The notes under the pieces were generated by a model. That model saw only the letters and a list, made by a program, of their open reading frames with translations. It did no database searches and was not told the DNA's origin. This document shows positions 26,296 through 35,831 of a stretch of 64,000 bases of DNA, in pieces. Numbering within the stretch: position 1 is the stretch's first letter; every line of letters starts with the position of its first letter. A program made the translations under genes and the position numbers. Source of the stretch: Mitsuaria sp. PDC51 (GTDB lineage Bacteria > Pseudomonadota > Gammaproteobacteria > Burkholderiales > Burkholderiaceae_C); NCBI RefSeq assembly GCF_900113225.1, contig NZ_FOZE01000001.1, forward strand, positions 1,984,001 to 2,048,000. Direction: 5' to 3'.

Positions 26296-27762
26296 TCAGC
26301 GCAGCCGGCGGAAGGCGGCGCGCAGTTCCCGGGCGAAGAGCTCGGGCTGCTCCCACGCCGCGAAGTGGCCGCCCTTGTCCACTTCGTTGAAGTAGGCCAG
26401 CGACGGATAGGCACGCTCGGTCCACGAGCGCGGCGCGCGGTAGATCTCGCCCGGGAAGACGGTGACGGCGACCGGGATCGTGATCTCGGTGGTGCGCTGG
26501 TGGGCGGCGCTGAAATTGTTGTTGTTGTTCTCCCAGTAGAAGCGCGAGGCCGAGGCGCCGGTGTTGGTCAGCCAGTAGAGGCTGACGTCGTCCAGGATCT
26601 CGTCCTTGGTCAGGACGCGCTCGGGCTCGCCGCCGCTGTCGGTCCACTCGACGATCTTCTCGACCATGAAGCCGGCCAGCGCCGCCGGCGAGTCGCACAG
26701 CGCATAACCGATGGTCTGCGGCCGGGTGACCATCAGCGCGCCGTAGGCGGCGTTGCGGCCGAAGAAGCGGCTCAGCGTCAGGTAGGCGGTGCGCTCTGCG
26801 TCGGAGAGCCCCGGCGGCGGTGGATCGCCGGCGTTGATGGGCTTGACCAGCTCGGGCGGCACCGTGGGCGGCATGTTGACGTGGATGCCGAGCAGGCCGT
26901 CGAGCTTGAGCCGCGCCATCGCATCGGAGATCACCGAGCCGTGGTCGCCGCCCTGCGAGACGTAGCGGCTGTAGCCCAGGCGCTTCATCAGCACGTTCCA
27001 GGCGCGGCCGACGCGCTCCGGACCCCAGCCCAGTTCGCGCGGCTTGCCGGAAAAGCCGTAGCCGGGGATGGACGGGATGACCAGGTGGAAGGCGTCCTCG
27101 GCGCGGCCGCCGTGCGCGGTCGGGTCGGTCAGCGGGCCGATGGTCTTGAGCATCTCCAGGATGGAGCCTGGCCAGCCATGGGTGATGACCAGCGGCAGCG
27201 CGTTGGCGTGCCTGGAGCGGATGTGGAGGAAATGGATGTCCAGGCCGTCGATCTGCGTGATGAACTGGGGCAGGGCATTGAGGCGGCGCTCCACCTGGCG
27301 CCAGTCGTAGCTGCGGCTCCAGTAGTCGCACAGCGCGCGCAGCCGCGCGAGCTGGATGCCCTGCGAGCCATCGGGCACCAGCTCCGGGTCGGGCCAGCGG
27401 GTGTCGGCGATGCGGCGGCGCAGGTCCGCCAGCGCGGCATCGGGGATGTCGATGCGGAAGCGCCGGACGGAGAAATCGCCGATCGGGACGGCGGTGGTGA
27501 GGGCGGTGGTGTCGCCGCCGGAGAAGGTGACGGCGCCGGTCGGGGCGGCACCGGCGGCGCGCGCGGCACCGGCCGCGGACAGCAGACCCAGGCCGGTCGC
27601 GCCGGCGGCAGCGGACGTGGCGAGGAAGCGCCGCCGGCCCGCCGCGTCGCGGGCGGCGGTCGCGGACGCGTCCGGCGTCGGGGTCGACTGGGTCGACGCG
27701 CCCGGCAGGGCCGGGGTGGAGGCCGCGTCGGTGACGGCGGGAGGAAGGGATTTCTTGAACAT
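26296..27762 (-). CDS. Tat-exported epoxide hydrolase (EHN family)
   Basis: A 488-residue protein. The N-terminus carries a twin-arginine signal (RRRFLATSAAAGATGLGLL...ARA, about residues 41-70), so it should be exported folded. The EHN domain follows (DIPDAALADLRRRIADTRWPDPEL), then an alpha/beta-hydrolase: HGWPGSILEML (oxyanion), nucleophile Asp in GGDHGSVI and the His in DKGGHFAAWEQPELFARELRAAF. It opens epoxides to diols; the substrate is unknown. GGAG precedes the ATG at 27762. The 231-base divergent gap to ppk2 contains a long inverted repeat that may be an operator. Confidence 0.88.
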   Translation of the reverse strand: MFKKSLPPAVTDAASTPALPGASTQSTPTPDASATAARDAAGRRRFLATSAAAGATGLGLLSAAGAARAAGAAPTGAVTFSGGDTTALTTAVPIGDFSVRRFRIDIPDAALADLRRRIADTRWPDPELVPDGSQGIQLARLRALCDYWSRSYDWRQVERRLNALPQFITQIDGLDIHFLHIRSRHANALPLVITHGWPGSILEMLKTIGPLTDPTAHGGRAEDAFHLVIPSIPGYGFSGKPRELGWGPERVGRAWNVLMKRLGYSRYVSQGGDHGSVISDAMARLKLDGLLGIHVNMPPTVPPELVKPINAGDPPPPGLSDAERTAYLTLSRFFGRNAAYGALMVTRPQTIGYALCDSPAALAGFMVEKIVEWTDSGGEPERVLTKDEILDDVSLYWLTNTGASASRFYWENNNNNFSAAHQRTTEITIPVAVTVFPGEIYRAPRSWTERAYPSLAYFNEVDKGGHFAAWEQPELFARELRAAFRRLR

Positions 27763-27840
27763 CAGGTCTCCGCATGAGGCTGTGAATGCGGAGGCGATCA
27801 CATCAAACGCTGCGGCGCGCGCCCATCCGACCCTCGTCTG

Positions 27841-27866
27841 CAAGACCTGTACGAAGGTAGGTCTTG
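27841..27866. promoter_or_regulatory. Operator-like inverted repeat between epoxide hydrolase and ppk2
   Basis: CAAGACCT and AGGTCTTG, perfect 8-base arms 10 bases apart. A second nested pair ACCT/AGGT inside shares the first arm. It is 79 bases before the hydrolase start and 128 before ppk2. The form suits a TetR- or MerR-family regulator; none is encoded next to it. Confidence 0.5.
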
Positions 27867-27993
27867 CGGCTTCGCGGCATGGGGCCGGTGGGGGCGGTGA
27901 AGGCGGTGAAGGCGGGCGCGCTCCGGTCCGTCACGAAGCCGTCACCCGCGCCGCGAATGATGGCCGGTCCCCAGCTCCGCCCCTTGCCGCACC

Positions 27994-28917
27994 ATGAGCC
28001 CAGCCTCCGATCACGACGCGCTTGTCGAGCGCATCCGCCGCGACCTGCAGGACGGCTACGACGAGGAACTGGAACTCGAGATCGAGGACCGCCACGTGGA
28101 CGAGGCGCTGCGCGCGCTCGACGAGGGCGACGGCGACAGCGCGCACGGCGAGCGCATCGCCTACTTCCGGCAGCTGTTCCGGCTGCAGCGCGAGCTGGTG
28201 AAGCTGCAGGACTGGGTGCAGCACACCCGCCAGAAGGTGGTGATCCTTTTCGAAGGCCGCGACGCGGCGGGCAAGGGCGGCGCGATCAAGCGCATCACCC
28301 AGCGGCTGAATCCGCGCGTGTGCCGCGTCGTCGCGCTGCCGGCGCCCAATGACCGCGAGCGCACGCAGTGGTATTTCCAGCGCTACGTGCCGCACCTGCC
28401 GGCGGCGGGGGAGATCGTGCTGTTCGACCGCAGCTGGTACAACCGCGCCGGCGTGGAGCGGGTGATGGGCTTCTGCTCCGAGGCCGACGTCGAGGAGTTC
28501 TTCCGCTCGGTGCCCGAGTTCGAGCGCATGCTGGTGCGCTCCGGCATCACGCTGATCAAGTACTGGTTCTCCATCAGCGACGAGGAGCAGCACCTGCGCT
28601 TCCTGGGCCGCATCCACGATCCGCTCAAGCAGTGGAAGCTCTCGCCGATGGACCTGGAGTCGCGCCGGCGCTGGGAGGACTACACCCGTGCCAAGGAGGT
28701 GATGCTGGAACGCACCCACATCGCCGAGGCGCCCTGGTGGGTGGTGGCCGCGGACGACAAGAAGCGTGCGCGGCTCAACTGCATCCAGCATCTGCTGGAC
28801 CACTTCCCGTACCACGAGGTGGAGCGCGCCGAGGTCCGCCTGCCCGAGCGCGAACGGCATGACGACTACGCGCGCCAGCCGGTGCCGCCGCAGATGTTCG
28901 TGCCCGAGCGCTATTGA
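27994..28917 (+). CDS. ppk2: Polyphosphate kinase 2
   Basis: A 307-residue cytosolic kinase moving phosphate between polyphosphate and nucleotides. Motifs: VVILFEGRDAAGKGGAIKRITQRLNPR (Walker A), the lid region GRIHDPLKQWKLSPMDLESRRRWEDYTRAKEVML, and LFDRSWYNRAGVERVMGFC (Walker B). A single PPK2 domain suggests class I or III. It usually favours ADP/GDP phosphorylation, but class cannot be settled by eye. Its last 7 bases overlap the end of the convergent racemase gene. Confidence 0.94.
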   Translation: MSPASDHDALVERIRRDLQDGYDEELELEIEDRHVDEALRALDEGDGDSAHGERIAYFRQLFRLQRELVKLQDWVQHTRQKVVILFEGRDAAGKGGAIKRITQRLNPRVCRVVALPAPNDRERTQWYFQRYVPHLPAAGEIVLFDRSWYNRAGVERVMGFCSEADVEEFFRSVPEFERMLVRSGITLIKYWFSISDEEQHLRFLGRIHDPLKQWKLSPMDLESRRRWEDYTRAKEVMLERTHIAEAPWWVVAADDKKRARLNCIQHLLDHFPYHEVERAEVRLPERERHDDYARQPVPPQMFVPERY

Positions 28918-29633
28918 GCGACGGCCCGCCGCAAGGCGGCGCGCGCCAGCAGGCGCGTCGAATCGAGCGTGGGCAGCGACGCGTTGGCGTCGTCGATGAT
29001 CAGCGGGATTTCGGTGCAGCCCAGCACGACGGCGTCGCAGCCGCGCTCGCGCAGCGCATCGATCGCGCGCTGGAAGCGCTCGACGGTGCCCGGCTGCACG
29101 CGGCCCGGGACGAGCTCGTCCATGATTCGCGCGCCGAGTTCGTCGCGCCACGCGTCGCTGGGCCGGACCGCCTCGATGCCGGCGGCGGCCAGCGCTTCGG
29201 GATAGACCTCGCTGCGCACCAGCCACTGCGTGCCCAGCACGCCGACACGGCGGAAACCACGCTGGCACGCCTCGTCCGCGACGACGCGCGCGATGTGCAG
29301 CCAGGGCAGCGGCGAGCGCGGCTCGACCAGGTCGTAGGCCTGGTGGATGGTGTTGTCCGGACAGATGAGCAGCTGCGCGCCGGCGGCCTGCAGACGATGC
29401 GCGGAGTCGAGCATCAGCGCCGCGACCGCCTCGCGGTCACCGCGATCCAGCGCCTCGACATAGCGGTGCAGCGAGGGCGTGTGCAGGCTGAGCTCGGGAT
29501 GCGCGTGCGGCCCGAGCAGCCCCGCGCCTTCGGCGCAGATCGTGCGGTAACAGAGGGCGGCGCCTTCGGCGGAACAGCCGACGATGCCGACGTGCAGCGG
29601 GTCCGCGGCGGGCAATGGGGCGGAAGCGGTCAT
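28911..29633 (-). CDS. Aspartate/glutamate racemase family protein
   Basis: A 240-residue protein with VGIVGCSAEGAALCYRTI at the start, ICPDNTIHQAYD for the first half site and VVLGCTEIPLII for the second. Classical members have Cys in both (xCNT and GCTE). Here the first Cys is Asp (PDNT), while the second Cys remains. Many relatives with this change exist, so it may be an amino-acid racemase of altered specificity or an isomerase/decarboxylase-like enzyme. It overlaps the tail of ppk2 by 7 bases (convergent). A TTAGCAT -10-like stretch lies just before the ATG at 29633. Confidence 0.8.
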   Translation of the reverse strand: MTASAPLPAADPLHVGIVGCSAEGAALCYRTICAEGAGLLGPHAHPELSLHTPSLHRYVEALDRGDREAVAALMLDSAHRLQAAGAQLLICPDNTIHQAYDLVEPRSPLPWLHIARVVADEACQRGFRRVGVLGTQWLVRSEVYPEALAAAGIEAVRPSDAWRDELGARIMDELVPGRVQPGTVERFQRAIDALRERGCDAVVLGCTEIPLIIDDANASLPTLDSTRLLARAALRRAVAQ

Positions 29634-29729
29634 GCGCGGATGCTAACGGGCGGCCTGCTCGCGCAGGGCGCTGACTGCGGCGCTAGTCCCGCTCCGCGCG
29701 CTTGACTCAGCACCGATCTCGCCCCGCCT

Positions 29730-30323
29730 TCAGCTCAGGCGTTGGTTCGAGCGGTTCTCGTCGACCAGGCGGCGATAGACGCGGAAGTGCGCCGCCGACG
29801 CGCGTGGCTCGCCGAGCCGCTCGCACAGCGCGCCGAGGCGGTAATGCGATTCGGCCAGCGCCGGGTTGAGGTCCAGGGCCTGCTCGAACGAGGCGATCGC
29901 TTGCGGCAGGCGACCCGCGCTCTCGAGCACGCACCCGGCGAAGTGGTACAGCGCGGCGATGTCGCCACACCAGCCGACCGCCTGGTCGATGAGCTCGAGC
30001 GCCTCGTCATGGCGGCCCTGGCGGCTCAGCAGCGTGGTCAGCCGGGCGAAGGACTCGACGTGGCAGGGATCCTGCGCGATGGCCTGGCGGCAGGCCGATT
30101 CGAGGGTGGCTTCGTCGGTGTTGTCGGTCAGCACGGCCAGCTCGGCGATCGCGTCCAAGGCCGCGTCGCTGAGGCGCCGCGCGGAGCATTGCCGCTCGAC
30201 CTCGTCGGCGCGAGGCGCGGCTTGAGACGCCGGGGTGGCGCGATCAAGCGAGGGGTCGAGCGGGCGCTCGAAGGGGCGGCTGAGCAGACGGTCGGCGGCG
30301 GTGATCGGCGGGTTGGTGGTCAT
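29730..30323 (-). CDS. Tetratricopeptide-repeat protein
   Basis: A 197-residue soluble protein with an unstructured N-terminus (to about residue 45) and about three or four TPR units (LSDAALDAIAELAVL, CRQAIAQDPCHVESFARLTTLLSRQGRHDEALELI, ALYHFAGCVLESAGRLPQAIASFEQALDLNPALAESHYRLGALCERLG). TPRs mediate protein contacts; partners are unknown. It lies 110 bases downstream of an orphan histidine kinase on the same strand. It has an upstream GTCCTACA box shared with two other genes in the window, which suggests its own promoter. Confidence 0.85.
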   Translation of the reverse strand: MTTNPPITAADRLLSRPFERPLDPSLDRATPASQAAPRADEVERQCSARRLSDAALDAIAELAVLTDNTDEATLESACRQAIAQDPCHVESFARLTTLLSRQGRHDEALELIDQAVGWCGDIAALYHFAGCVLESAGRLPQAIASFEQALDLNPALAESHYRLGALCERLGEPRASAAHFRVYRRLVDENRSNQRLS

Positions 30324-30399
30324 GGCATCCCTCTGAAACGTTGCCGTGAACGGTACCCAGGCTTCGCACGCGTCTCTGCCGGAGAGGAGTGCGCGCGCG

Positions 30400-30407
30400 T
30401 GTAGGAC
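30400..30407 (-). promoter_or_regulatory. GTCCTACA box upstream of the TPR gene
   Basis: On the gene's strand GTCCTACA, 77 bases before the ATG. The same octamer in the same orientation occurs 97 and 112 bases before two other genes (45944 and 46243). Confidence 0.4.
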
Positions 30408-30433
30408 AAGCGGAAGTTCCGAGGGCGCCGGGA

Positions 30434-31849
30434 TCAGCGCGGTCCGCGCTCTTCCCGGGGCATTGGCAGCGCGACCCGCACCAGGAGCCCGCCGCCCGGC
30501 GCGTCGTGCAGCGCGATGCGCCCGCCCAGGCCCTCCACCACCGCGCGGGCGATCGACAGTCCCAGGCCGCTGCCGGGCTCGCGCTGCGCGGGGTCCCGGA
30601 AGAAGCGGTCGAACACCCGCATGCGCAACGCGGCCGGGATGCCCGGACCCTCGTCGGCGACGGTGACGAGCGCCTCGCCGGCCGCCTGCCGGAGCGCGAC
30701 GCGCACCGTACCGCCCGCCGGTCCGTACTTGACGGCGTTCTCGACCAGGTTGTCGACCAGCGACTCCAGCGCGCCGCGCTGGCCCTCGACGCACAGGTCG
30801 GGCGCCGCGGCCAGCTCCAGCTCGACCGAGCGCGCCGACGCCAGCGGCGACAGGGCCGCCAGCCGGTCCTGCAGCAGGCGGTCGAGGCGGATGCGCTCGC
30901 GCCGCTCCGCGCCGGGCGCCTCGCTGCGCATCAACCGGAGCAACTGGTTGACCATGCGCGACGCGCGATGGCCGCTGCTCAGCACGCCGGCCATGAGCTG
31001 GCGCTCCCGCTCGTCGCGCGCGTCGGCTCGCAGCGCCTCGACGTTGACCAGCATCGCCGCCAGGGGCGTGCGCAGCTCGTGCGCCGCGTCGGCCACGAAG
31101 ACGCGCTCGCGCTCGCTGCTGTCGGACACGCGTCGCATCCAGCCGTTGATCGCCTCCACCATCACCGCCAGTTCGCGATGGCCCTCGCGATAGGCGAGCG
31201 GGGTCAGGTCCTGCGGGCCGCGCCTGGCCATCTCGCGCGCCACCGCGCTCCAGGGACGCATCGCCAGGCGGATCGACAGCCAGGCCGGCACCACGAGGAT
31301 GGGCAGGCTGATCAGCAAGGGCAGCAGGTAGAAGCCCTTGGAGTAGATCGTGATGAAGACGTTCCACCCCTGGTTGCGCGCGAACATGGTCGTGCGCGTC
31401 CCCGAGGGCGCCTGCATGGTCTTGGCGACGTAGGCGACGTCGCCCAGGCGCAGCGGGAACTGGCGGTCCAGCGGCCCTTCGGGGACGAAGTCGGGCGCCT
31501 TCGGACTGCGGTACACGATGCGCCCGTGCTGCTGGACGACGAAGCCCGGCAGCGGGTCGTTGATCGCGTCGTAGTCCTCGACGATCGCCTCGTGGGCGCG
31601 GTCGAGCACGCGCTGGCGGCGGTCGGGGTCGTCGGCCAGCTCGTCGGCGATCGCATTGATGGTCTCGTAGAGCTTGCGGGTGTCGAGCAGCGGCCGGGCG
31701 CCCTGGCTCAGCAGGTAGCCCGCGCCCGCCGACCACAGCAGCGTCAGCAGCAGCATCTGCGCGATCAGCAGCCGCCGCACCAGGCTGGGTTGGGTGAGGG
31801 CGCGCGTGAAGTCGCGCACGCGTGAGGCCCCGATGAGCTGCATCTTCAT
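30434..31849 (-). CDS. Sensor histidine kinase (orphan)
   Basis: A 471-residue inner-membrane kinase. Helix one (about 25-50, LLIAQMLLLTLLWSAGAGYLL), a periplasmic sensor (about 50-175) and helix two (YLLPLLISLPILVVPAWLSI) are followed by a HAMP-like linker, the H-box VADAAHELRTPLAAML, N-box NLVENAVKYGP, and G-boxes DEGPGIP and GSGLGLSIARAVV. ATGs at 31858 and 31843 are also possible starts. No response regulator adjoins it: upstream is a divergent MipA/OmpV porin and downstream a TPR protein. Its partner must lie elsewhere. Confidence 0.9.
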   Translation of the reverse strand: MKMQLIGASRVRDFTRALTQPSLVRRLLIAQMLLLTLLWSAGAGYLLSQGARPLLDTRKLYETINAIADELADDPDRRQRVLDRAHEAIVEDYDAINDPLPGFVVQQHGRIVYRSPKAPDFVPEGPLDRQFPLRLGDVAYVAKTMQAPSGTRTTMFARNQGWNVFITIYSKGFYLLPLLISLPILVVPAWLSIRLAMRPWSAVAREMARRGPQDLTPLAYREGHRELAVMVEAINGWMRRVSDSSERERVFVADAAHELRTPLAAMLVNVEALRADARDERERQLMAGVLSSGHRASRMVNQLLRLMRSEAPGAERRERIRLDRLLQDRLAALSPLASARSVELELAAAPDLCVEGQRGALESLVDNLVENAVKYGPAGGTVRVALRQAAGEALVTVADEGPGIPAALRMRVFDRFFRDPAQREPGSGLGLSIARAVVEGLGGRIALHDAPGGGLLVRVALPMPREERGPR

Positions 31850-32014
31850 GCCGGCCATTGGACCAGCCCCGCGGCCCGGCACGCGCCGCGCCGCGCGGCG
31901 CTTCATGCTTTCTTCATGCGTGGAAAAGGTCGGCTTCATGGACCGCTTTGACACTGCCGACGCGTTCCAGGCCCCGTCTGGCGCTCCAGTGCTCGGGCGG
32001 CGGTGTTCTTTCCC

Positions 32015-32854
32015 ATGATCGACATGACCACATCCATGAAGTGTTTCCCCCTCACCCCCATCACCACCGCCCTCCTGCTGCTGCCGCTGTGCGCCGCGGC
32101 CCAGGCGCAGACCGGACCCGCATCGGCGTCCGCATCCGCGCCGACGTCCACCATCGTCGTCCAGGGTGGCGTGGCCGTCGCCACGCGCTATGCCGGTTCG
32201 GACGAGCACCTCGTCGCGCCGCTGCTGGGGGTGGAGTACGCGCATGCCAGCGGCTTCTTCCTGAGCACGCAGCGTGGCCTGGGCTACGCGGGATCGACCG
32301 GCGGCCTGAGCTACAGCGCGGCGCTGGGCTACCGCGGCAAGCGCGAAGAGAAGGAGACGAAGGGACTGGGCGGCAACAGCGGCAGCAAGTACCTGCGCGG
32401 CATGGGCGAGGTGAAGGGCAGCGCCACGGCGCACCTGACGCTGGGCTATGCGGTGACTGACTGGCTCGAACTGCAGATCGCCACCGAGCAGCCGATCACG
32501 ACGCGGACCAACGGCGCGCTCTACAGCCTCGGCGCGGCGGCCACGGTGCTGTCGGGCGGCAGGAACACGGTGGTGCTGTCGGTGTCGGCCAACGCGGCGG
32601 ACAAGAAGTACATGCAGACCTATCACGGCGTGACCGCCGCGCAGTCGGCGCGCTCGGGTTATGCGGTGTTCACGCCCAAGGCCGGCGCCCACATGGCCGA
32701 AGGCGGCGTGAGCTGGCAGCACAAGCTCTCATCGGACTGGAGCATCACCGGCATGGTCGGCGCGCAGCGCCTCCTCGGCGACGCGCGCAAGAGCCCGCTC
32801 ACGCGCCGCGCGACCTCGCCGGTGGGGGCGGTGTATGTGAGCTACTCGTATTGA
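32015..32854 (+). CDS. MipA/OmpV family outer-membrane protein
   Basis: About 279 residues, with a signal peptide ending CAAAQAQ and a beta-barrel of MipA/OmpV type: VVQGGVAVATRYAGSDEHLVAPLLGVEYAHASGFFLSTQRGLGY, GMGEVKGSATAHLTLGYAVTDWLEL, SVSANAADKKYMQTYHGVT and a C-terminal VYVSYSY ending in aromatic Tyr. The start could equally be ATG 32024 or 32036. These proteins are porin-like or scaffold murein enzymes. It is divergent from a histidine kinase that may control it. Confidence 0.85.
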   Translation: MIDMTTSMKCFPLTPITTALLLLPLCAAAQAQTGPASASASAPTSTIVVQGGVAVATRYAGSDEHLVAPLLGVEYAHASGFFLSTQRGLGYAGSTGGLSYSAALGYRGKREEKETKGLGGNSGSKYLRGMGEVKGSATAHLTLGYAVTDWLELQIATEQPITTRTNGALYSLGAAATVLSGGRNTVVLSVSANAADKKYMQTYHGVTAAQSARSGYAVFTPKAGAHMAEGGVSWQHKLSSDWSITGMVGAQRLLGDARKSPLTRRATSPVGAVYVSYSY

Positions 32855-32863
32855 TGAGCAATG

Positions 32864-32920
32864 GCCCGGCGATCGCCGGGCGCCCGCTTGCCATGCGAAT
32901 CGGTTGTCGATCCGCATGGC
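32864..32920. repeat. 18-bp perfect palindrome and following stem-loop
   Basis: GCCCGGCGATCGCCGGGC (32864-32881), then GCCATGCG/CGCATGGC arms (32890-32920), just after the MipA stop. They could serve as a terminator between the convergent MipA and thyA genes, but no U-tract is seen. Confidence 0.5.
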
Positions 32921-33001
32921 GCCCATTCCCCACGCCTTGAGTTCGCGCTTGATCGCGAGTTCGCCGGCCGCATGAGGTCGACCGGGAGCGCGTCCTGGGT
33001 G

Positions 33002-33829
33002 TCACACCGCCACCGGCGCCTTGATCGCCGCGTGGTGCTGGTAGTCGCGCAGCTCGAAGTCGTCGAACTCGTAATTGAAGATCGAGGCCGGCTGGCGCTT
33101 GATGTGCATCGTCGGGTAGGGGAAGGGCGCGCGCTCCAGCTGCGTCCGCACCTGCTCGAAGTGATTCGCGTAGATGTGGCAGTCGCCGCCGGTCCAGATG
33201 AAATCGCCCAGGCCCAGCCCGCATTGCTGCGCCAGCATCTGCGTCAGCAGCGCGTAGCTGGCGATGTTGAAGGGCACCCCCAGGAAGATGTCGGCGCTGC
33301 GCTGGTACAGCTGGCAGGACAGCCTGCCGTCGGCCACGTAGAACTGGAAGAAGGCGTGGCACGGCATCAGCGCCATCTGGTCCAGCTCCGCCACGTTCCA
33401 GGCCGAGACGATGATCCGGCGCGAATCCGGGTTGGTCTTGAGCTGCTTCACCACCTCGGCGATCTGGTCCACATGGCCGCCGCCCGCCTTGGGCCAACTG
33501 CGCCACTGCACGCCGTAGACCGGCCCGAGGTCCCCGTCCTCGCGCGCCCACTCGTCCCAGATCGTGCAGCCGCGCTCCTGCAGCCACTTGACGTTGGAGT
33601 CGCCGCGCAGGAACCACAGCAGCTCCAGGATGATCGACTTCAGGTGCACCTTCTTCGTCGTCACGAGCGGGAACCCCTCGTTCAGGTCGAAGCGCATCTG
33701 ATGCCCGAAGACGCTGCGCGTGCCCGTGCCCGTGCGGTCGCCCTTGGCGACGCCGTGCTCGTACACGTGGCGCATGAAGTCTTCGTACTGGCTGCGCACC
33801 GGGCGTGCGGCGGTGGTGTCTGCGGTCAT
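33002..33829 (-). CDS. thyA: Thymidylate synthase
   Basis: A 275-residue enzyme methylating dUMP to dTMP with methylene-tetrahydrofolate. Motifs: [19 protein letters not shown] (folate/phosphate), [25 protein letters not shown], catalytic Cys in [33 protein letters not shown] and [14 protein letters not shown]. The ATG at 33829 gives a short N-terminal extension ([18 protein letters not shown]). folA is about 7 kb to the left. Cytosolic. Confidence 0.97.
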   Translation of the reverse strand: MTADTTAARPVRSQYEDFMRHVYEHGVAKGDRTGTGTRSVFGHQMRFDLNEGFPLVTTKKVHLKSIILELLWFLRGDSNVKWLQERGCTIWDEWAREDGDLGPVYGVQWRSWPKAGGGHVDQIAEVVKQLKTNPDSRRIIVSAWNVAELDQMALMPCHAFFQFYVADGRLSCQLYQRSADIFLGVPFNIASYALLTQMLAQQCGLGLGDFIWTGGDCHIYANHFEQVRTQLERAPFPYPTMHIKRQPASIFNYEFDDFELRDYQHHAAIKAPVAV

Positions 33830-33869
33830 GGGGCGCGATTCTAGAGAAGCCGGGGAGCCCCGCCGGGCG

Positions 33870-35735
33870 TCAGGCATTGAACTGCAGCGCCGCCAGGCGC
33901 GCATACAGCCCGCCGCGTGCCACCAGCTCGGCATGCGTGCCTTGCTCGGCGATGCGGCCGTGGTCCATCACCACGATGCGGTCGGCGCGCTGCACCGTCG
34001 CCAGCCGGTGCGCGATCACCAGCGTCGTGCGGTCGCGCATCGCCTCGTCCAGCGCCTGCTGGACCAGTCGCTCGCTTTCGGCGTCCAGCGCGCTGGTGGC
34101 TTCGTCGAGCAGCAGCAGCGGCGCGTCCTGCAGCATCGCCCGCGCGATCGCGATGCGCTGGCGCTGGCCGCCGGACAGGCGCACGCCGCGCTCGCCGAGG
34201 AAGCTGTCGTAGCCCTGGGGCAACTGGCGGATGAACTCGTCGGCATGCGCGGCCCGCGCCGCGGCGATGACCGCCTCGCGGCTCGCGTCCGGACGGCCAT
34301 AGCGGATGTTGTCCAGCGCGCTGGCCGAGAAGATCACGCTCTGCTGCGGGACCAGCGCCATGCGCGAGCGCAAGTCCGCCAGCCGCAGCCGGTCCACCGG
34401 CACGCCGTCCAGCAGCAAAGCCCCCGACTGGACGTCGAAGAAGCGCTGCAGCAGCTGCAGCACGGTGCTCTTGCCGGCACCGCTGGGGCCGACCAGCGCG
34501 ACGGTCTCGCCGGGTTCGATGCGCAGGCTGAAGTCGTCCAGCGCGGCGCGGTCCGGCCGCGACGGGTAGTGGAAACGCACCTGCTCGAAGGCGACGCGCG
34601 CCGGGCCGGTCGACGCGGGCAGCGCCACCGGCGCGGCCGGATCCGCCACCGGCGACTGCGCGGCGAGCAGCTCCATCAGCCGCTCCGTCGCGCCCGCGGC
34701 GCGCAGCAGGTCGCCCCAGACCTCGGCCAGCACCGCCACCGACGACACCAGCAGGATCACGTAGACCACCGTCTGCCCGAGGTGCCCCGCGCTGATCCGG
34801 CCGGCCATCACCGCCTGCGTGCCCTGGTACAGGCCCCACAGCAGCGCGCCGAAGGTGGCGGTGATGATGAAGGCGACCAGGAAGGAGCGCACCCGGGTGC
34901 GCTTGCGGGCGGTGTCGAAGGCGGCCTCGCTGGCGGCATCGAACCGGGCGGCCTCCCGCGCCTCCTGCGCATGCGACTGCACGACGGTGACCGCGTTGAG
35001 CATCTCCGCCGCGATCGCGCTGGTGTCGGCGACGCGGTCCTGGCTCGCCCGCGACAGGCGGCGCACGCGTCGCCCGAAGAACATCGCCGGGGCCACCACC
35101 AGCACCAGGATGCCCAGCACCTGCGTCATCACCCACGGGTTGCTGGCGATCAGCAGCGCCACCGCGCCCACGCCCATGATCAGGTTGCGCAGCCCCATCG
35201 ACAGGCTGGAGCCGACGATGCTCTGGATCACCGTGGTGTCGGTGGTGATGCGGCTGATGACCTCGCCGGTCTGGGTGGTCTCGAAGAATTCGGGGCTCTG
35301 CCGCAGCACATGGCTGTAGACGGCGGTGCGCAGGTCCGCGCTGACGCGTTCGCCCAGCCAGCTCACCGCATAGAAGCGCAGCGCCGAGAACACGCCCAGC
35401 GCCGCGCCGGTGGCGAACAGCCAGAGGAAGTGTTCCCGCAGCGCCATCAGCCGCTTGCCCGGGTCGGCGGCGACCAGGCCCTGGTCGATCAGCTGGCGCA
35501 GCGCGATCGGGAAGACCAGCGTCGCCGCCGCCGCCATCACCAGGAAGACGATCGCCGCGGCGATCCGCCCCCGATACGGCCGCAGGAAGGGCCACAGCGC
35601 CGGCGCCATCGCCCGCAAGGGGGGCGGGTTGCGCACGGCGTTTGCCTGAGCCTCAGCCGAAGGGCCGGTGCCGGGGGGCGAAGCCGGGGTGGTCGAGGCG
35701 CCCGGGCGCGTCGAGGAGGGAGACATGGCGGACAT
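33870..35735 (-). CDS. ABC exporter, fused membrane-ATPase half-transporter (MsbA/LmrA type)
   Basis: A 621-residue half-transporter. Six helices span about residues 45-340 ([40 protein letters not shown], etc.), with [22 protein letters not shown] in the coupling region. The ATPase domain has [44 protein letters not shown] and [16 protein letters not shown]. It dimerises to export lipids, drugs or peptides; substrate is not predictable. The start may be 35735 or 35726. It is divergent from a MarR regulator and an efflux operon, with operator-like palindromes between, so it may belong to the same regulon. Confidence 0.9.
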   Translation of the reverse strand: MSAMSPSSTRPGASTTPASPPGTGPSAEAQANAVRNPPPLRAMAPALWPFLRPYRGRIAAAIVFLVMAAAATLVFPIALRQLIDQGLVAADPGKRLMALREHFLWLFATGAALGVFSALRFYAVSWLGERVSADLRTAVYSHVLRQSPEFFETTQTGEVISRITTDTTVIQSIVGSSLSMGLRNLIMGVGAVALLIASNPWVMTQVLGILVLVVAPAMFFGRRVRRLSRASQDRVADTSAIAAEMLNAVTVVQSHAQEAREAARFDAASEAAFDTARKRTRVRSFLVAFIITATFGALLWGLYQGTQAVMAGRISAGHLGQTVVYVILLVSSVAVLAEVWGDLLRAAGATERLMELLAAQSPVADPAAPVALPASTGPARVAFEQVRFHYPSRPDRAALDDFSLRIEPGETVALVGPSGAGKSTVLQLLQRFFDVQSGALLLDGVPVDRLRLADLRSRMALVPQQSVIFSASALDNIRYGRPDASREAVIAAARAAHADEFIRQLPQGYDSFLGERGVRLSGGQRQRIAIARAMLQDAPLLLLDEATSALDAESERLVQQALDEAMRDRTTLVIAHRLATVQRADRIVVMDHGRIAEQGTHAELVARGGLYARLAALQFNA

Positions 35736-35800
35736 CGGATCAGTTTAGGGGGCCGGTGTGGCGGAAAAGTCCCCACCCGCAGAAAGCCCATCCCAGGCAG

Positions 35801-35831
35801 TGATTGGCAAGGCAATCATTGCCTAAGCAAT
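35801..35831. promoter_or_regulatory. Operator-like palindromes between ABC exporter and MarR/efflux operon
   Basis: TGATTG-N6-CAATCA (35801-35818) is followed at once by ATTGC-CTAA-GCAAT (35818-35831), in an AT-rich island within GC-rich DNA. The MarR gene begins at 35893 and the ABC exporter at 35735, so one regulator could control both directions. Confidence 0.55.
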
